9,563 nucleotides of DNA, taken from positions 1 through 9,563 of the forward strand of contig JAKAVW010000100.1 in NCBI GenBank assembly GCA_021827445.1, written 5' to 3'. The translations under genes and the position numbers were made by a program. The DNA is from Pseudomonadota bacterium. Its GTDB lineage: Bacteria; Pseudomonadota; Gammaproteobacteria; Acidithiobacillales; Acidithiobacillaceae. The notes below the pieces were generated by a model. The model worked only from the letters and a program-made list of their open reading frames with translations, was not told the origin of the DNA and made no database searches. Each line of letters starts with the position of its first letter. The stretch's first letter is position 1. This document shows, one piece after another, positions 7,044 to 9,563 of the stretch.

Positions 7044-7357
7044 GTGCTGGACAACCGACCCTGGCGGCCTACCTGATCCTCGGAGCGATACTCTTTTCTA
7101 TCGGCGTGGTCGGTATTTTCCTCAATCGCAAGAACGTCATCATTCTGCTGATGGCTATTGAACTGCTGCTGCTGGCGGTGAACATCAATCTGGTCGCATT
7201 TTCCCGTTATCTGGGCAATCTCGACGGACAGGTCTTTGTGTTTTTTATTCTGACCGTGGCGGCGGCTGAAGCGGCAATCGGTCTGGCGATACTGGTGGTC
7301 TATTTCCGTAATCGCCATAGCATCAACGTAGATGATATTGATGAGTTGAGGGGTTGA
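7040..7357 (+). CDS. nuoK: NADH-quinone oxidoreductase subunit K (NuoK, ND4L)
   Basis: NuoK is a three-helix membrane subunit homologous to MrpC of multisubunit Na+/H+ antiporters and forms part of the proton pathway next to NuoJ and NuoN. The protein is 105 residues, close to the usual 100-105. The helices are at about 10-28, 33-54 and 66-88. The two conserved membrane glutamates are Glu41 (LLMAIELLLLAVN) and Glu77 (LTVAAAEAAIGLAI), corresponding by motif to E. coli Glu36 and Glu72. The gene starts at the ATGA overlap with nuoJ, with GGGAG at 7027-7031 as ribosome site 8 bases upstream. It ends one base before the nuoL ATG. This spacing implies translational coupling with both neighbours. 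Confidence 0.96.
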   Translation: MSAGQPTLAAYLILGAILFSIGVVGIFLNRKNVIILLMAIELLLLAVNINLVAFSRYLGNLDGQVFVFFILTVAAAEAAIGLAILVVYFRNRHSINVDDIDELRG

Positions 7358-7358
7358 T

Positions 7359-9341
7359 ATGTGGGTTTTTGACTGGTTAAACGCCTTTCCCCCTATCGCC
7401 GTATATCTGGCTATTCCATTGGCACCTCTGGCGGGTGCCCTGGTGGCTGGATTCTTGGGCTGGAAGTTTCGGGAGCAGGCTCATTGGGGGCCCCTCATCG
7501 GCGTCGCCATCGCTTTTTATCTGTCGCTAGCAGTACTATGGCAGGTCAGCCAGGGTATTACCTTTTATGGTGATATCTATACCTGGGCCATATTGGGTCA
7601 CCTGCCGGTATTCATCGGTTTTGATATTGACAGTCTGACAGCCTTGATGCTGGTCATTGTGACTTTTGTGTCTTTGTGCGTGCATTTCTATACGATTGGT
7701 TATATGCATGATGATCCGGGCTATGCGCGCTTTTTCAGTTATATTGCCCTCTTCACTTTCAGCATGATCATGCTGGTGATGAGTAATAATTTTCTCCAAC
7801 TCTTTTTTGGCTGGGAAGCGGTAGGCCTGGTTTCCTATCTGCTCATTGGTTTCTGGTTTCAGCGGGAAAGTGCCAATGTTGCAGCACTCAAGGCTTTTAT
7901 CGTCAATCGGGTCGGTGATTTTGGATTTCTCATCGGTATTGCCGCGATATATCACTACTGTGGCAGTCTGGACTACCGTACGGTTTTTGCTGCTGTATCC
8001 CATTTGGTGGGGCAAACGGTCGAAATTATCCCTGGTCATCCGTGGAATATACTGACCTGGATTGCCTTACTCCTCTTTATTGGTGCTATGGGTAAGTCGG
8101 CACAGGTACCCTTGCATGTATGGTTGCCGGAATCCATGGAGGGCCCGACGCCTATCTCTGCCCTGATCCATGCAGCGACCATGGTCACGGCGGGTATTTT
8201 CATGGTGGCGCGGATGTCGCCGATTTATGAGCAGTCTCCGACAGCCTTGTCTGTGATTCTGCTGATTGGTGCTATTACGGCCTTGTTTATGGGGCTGGTC
8301 GGGTTGGTACAAAATGATATTAAACGTATTATCGCCTACTCGACGCTTTCTCAGTTGGGCTACATGACGGCTGCTTTGGGGGCTTCGGCGTTTTCTGCGG
8401 CGATTTTCCATCTGATGACCCACGCCTTTTTCAAGGCATTGCTTTTCCTTGCGGCGGGGTCGGTGATTCATGCCATGGCCAATGAACAGGATATCCGCAA
8501 AATGGGTGGCCTGCGTAAGGCTATGCCCATCACCTATATTACTTTCCTGATTGGGAGCCTGGCGCTTTCCGGTATTCCGCCCTTTGCGGGTTTCTTCAGT
8601 AAAGATCTCATTATTGAGGCCGTGGGACTATCCACACTGCCTGGTGCCGACTGGGCGGAGTATATGCTGGTGGCAGGTGCTCTGGTGACTGCCCTGTATA
8701 CGTTCAGAATGTTTTTTCTGGTATTTCATGGTGCGCCCCGGATGGATGCATACACCTATGTCCATCTGCATGAATCGCCCTCGGTAATCACGATTCCGCT
8801 TATTGCCCTGGCTATCCCTGCGGTGTTTGCGGGTTGGGCCTATATTGGTCCCATCGGTCTTGGTCACTTCCTCAATAGCTCCCTGGTGATCGCCCCGCAG
8901 CTCAATACCATCGGCGAGATCAGTGCCCACTGGCACGGCGCCTGGGATTTCCTGCTTCAAGGGCTGTTGGTCTGGCCTTTCTGGCTGGCGCTGCTGGGTA
9001 TTGCCGTGGCGGCCTACTTCTACTGGCTGTATCCGGGTGTGCCGGTGGCGCTGACGCGGATCCTCAGCCCTTTCATCTGGATTCTGGAGAGCAAATATGG
9101 CTTCGATGCTTTTAACCGAACGGTTCTGGTACGGGGGGTTATTCAGTTCGGTCGCGTGTTCTGGCATATGGGTGATGAGCGGTTTATTGACGGCATCATG
9201 GTCAACGGCACGGCCCGCGAGATCGGCAAGGCGGCTCTGTCCTGGCGGCGCGTTCAGACCGGTTACATCTATCACTATGCTTTCGCAATGATTATCGGGT
9301 TGATTTTGTTCATGACCTATTTCGTGGTCTGGAAAGGGTAG
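7359..9341 (+). CDS. nuoL: NADH-quinone oxidoreductase subunit L (NuoL, ND5), distal proton-pumping subunit
   Basis: NuoL is the largest membrane subunit, an antiporter-like proton channel (Mrp family) at the far end of the membrane arm. Its long C-terminal amphipathic helix runs along the arm. The protein is 660 residues, somewhat longer than E. coli NuoL (about 613). The conserved channel residues are Glu153 in FGWEAVGLVSYLLIGFW, Asp187 in NRVGDFGF, Lys246 in MGKSAQVPLHVWLPESMEGP, His271 in ALIHAATMVTAG, Lys360 in THAFFKALLFLAAGSVIH, and Lys415 in PPFAGFFSKDLI. The C-terminal part (about 540-660) contains a helix, a loop around 575-610 and a last membrane segment ending at VVWKG, after the family-typical RVQTGYIYHYAFAM. 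The ATG at 7359 follows the nuoK stop by one base, with GAGGGG at 7348-7353. No frameshift or truncation is seen. nuoM follows after 3 bases. Confidence 0.97.
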   Translation: MWVFDWLNAFPPIAVYLAIPLAPLAGALVAGFLGWKFREQAHWGPLIGVAIAFYLSLAVLWQVSQGITFYGDIYTWAILGHLPVFIGFDIDSLTALMLVIVTFVSLCVHFYTIGYMHDDPGYARFFSYIALFTFSMIMLVMSNNFLQLFFGWEAVGLVSYLLIGFWFQRESANVAALKAFIVNRVGDFGFLIGIAAIYHYCGSLDYRTVFAAVSHLVGQTVEIIPGHPWNILTWIALLLFIGAMGKSAQVPLHVWLPESMEGPTPISALIHAATMVTAGIFMVARMSPIYEQSPTALSVILLIGAITALFMGLVGLVQNDIKRIIAYSTLSQLGYMTAALGASAFSAAIFHLMTHAFFKALLFLAAGSVIHAMANEQDIRKMGGLRKAMPITYITFLIGSLALSGIPPFAGFFSKDLIIEAVGLSTLPGADWAEYMLVAGALVTALYTFRMFFLVFHGAPRMDAYTYVHLHESPSVITIPLIALAIPAVFAGWAYIGPIGLGHFLNSSLVIAPQLNTIGEISAHWHGAWDFLLQGLLVWPFWLALLGIAVAAYFYWLYPGVPVALTRILSPFIWILESKYGFDAFNRTVLVRGVIQFGRVFWHMGDERFIDGIMVNGTAREIGKAALSWRRVQTGYIYHYAFAMIIGLILFMTYFVVWKG

Positions 9342-9344
9342 GGT

Positions 9345-9563
9345 ATGATGCATTCATCCCTCCTCAGCTATGCCATCTGGGTGCCAATTGTCGGCGGTCT
9401 TTTGGTACTCGCGGTGGGCGACCGCCGGGCCGAAGTGGCACGCTGGCTGGCGCTGCTGGTGTCCATCGCGGCTTTCGCCGTAACCATTCCCCTTTTCACC
9501 GGGTTTGATACCCACACAGCAGCCATGCAGTTCAGCGAGCGGGTGGCCTGGATTCAGATCGGA
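9345..9563 (+). CDS. nuoM: NADH-quinone oxidoreductase subunit M (NuoM, ND4), N-terminal fragment, cut by window edge
   Basis: An open frame of 73 codons runs off the right edge. It begins MMHSSLLSYAIWVPIVGG, has a first hydrophobic segment at about 5-25 and a second at about 34-52, and ends QFSERVAWIQIG. The F-x-E-x-x-x-WI pattern is the typical N-terminal end of NuoM before the conserved Y-x-L-G-x-DG-I-S region, which lies outside the window. NuoM is the second antiporter-like proton channel of the membrane arm, and its position after nuoL is the canonical one. Two adjacent in-frame ATGs (9345 and 9348) are possible starts. AAAGGG at 9333-9338 is 6 bases from the first, which I chose. Roughly 420 more residues are expected downstream. 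Identification rests on position and this short N-terminal pattern. Confidence 0.9.
   Translation, partial: MMHSSLLSYAIWVPIVGGLLVLAVGDRRAEVARWLALLVSIAAFAVTIPLFTGFDTHTAAMQFSERVAWIQIG

Noticed and set aside
8628..9353. Open frame on the - strand (241 codons) opposite the nuoL 3' half
   Set aside because: It is the antisense shadow of a highly conserved membrane protein. Its hydrophilic His/Arg/Gln-rich composition is the mirror of hydrophobic codons.

Overview
The window is a gap-free block of the operon for the proton-pumping NADH:quinone oxidoreductase (respiratory complex I, NDH-1). It reads, all on the + strand: nuoD (3' end only), nuoE, nuoF, nuoG, nuoH, nuoI, nuoJ, nuoK, nuoL, and the first 73 codons of nuoM. 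This is the classical bacterial nuoA-N order. There is no intergenic stretch longer than about 15 bases, and I see no internal promoter, terminator, RNA gene, mobile element or CRISPR array.

Organism: a Gram-negative proteobacterium with mid-range to moderately high GC (impression by eye, not computed). NuoI, NuoH and the NuoF cluster-N3 region look like the alpha/beta-proteobacterial and mitochondrial type. NuoE and NuoG carry features I associate with the E. coli/Thermus type, including a complete ligand set for the off-pathway cluster N7 in NuoG. This mixed picture would fit an early-branching beta/gamma lineage such as Acidithiobacillia, but that assignment is only an inference. If it is an iron or sulfur oxidiser of that kind, the enzyme could run in reverse to make NADH.

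Layout: positions 2-775 hold the C-terminal part of NuoD (quinone-site subunit). Positions 779-4888 hold the NADH-oxidising module E-F-G (N1a, FMN + N3, and N1b/N4/N5/N7). Positions 4901-6428 hold NuoH (membrane anchor and quinone entry) and NuoI (N6a/N6b). Positions 6444-9563 hold membrane-arm genes J, K, L and the start of M. Electrons would pass NADH-FMN-N3-N1b-N4-N5-N6a-N6b-N2-quinone. Of these centres, only N2 is outside the window, because it lies in NuoB. The membrane subunits J, K, L and M carry the conserved Glu/Lys residues used for proton translocation.

Translation is tightly coupled. Three junctions overlap (E/F by 11 bases, F/G by 1, J/K by 4) and the rest are 1-15 bases apart. 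Each start has a recognisable Shine-Dalgarno sequence, although that of nuoE is weak. Four genes have upstream in-frame start codons or competing ATGs (nuoF, nuoG, nuoI, nuoJ), and ribosome-site position and family alignment set the starts given here. I find no undescribed system. The points worth a second look are small: N7 retention, the NuoE cysteine motif, the mosaic subunit character, and start-site details.
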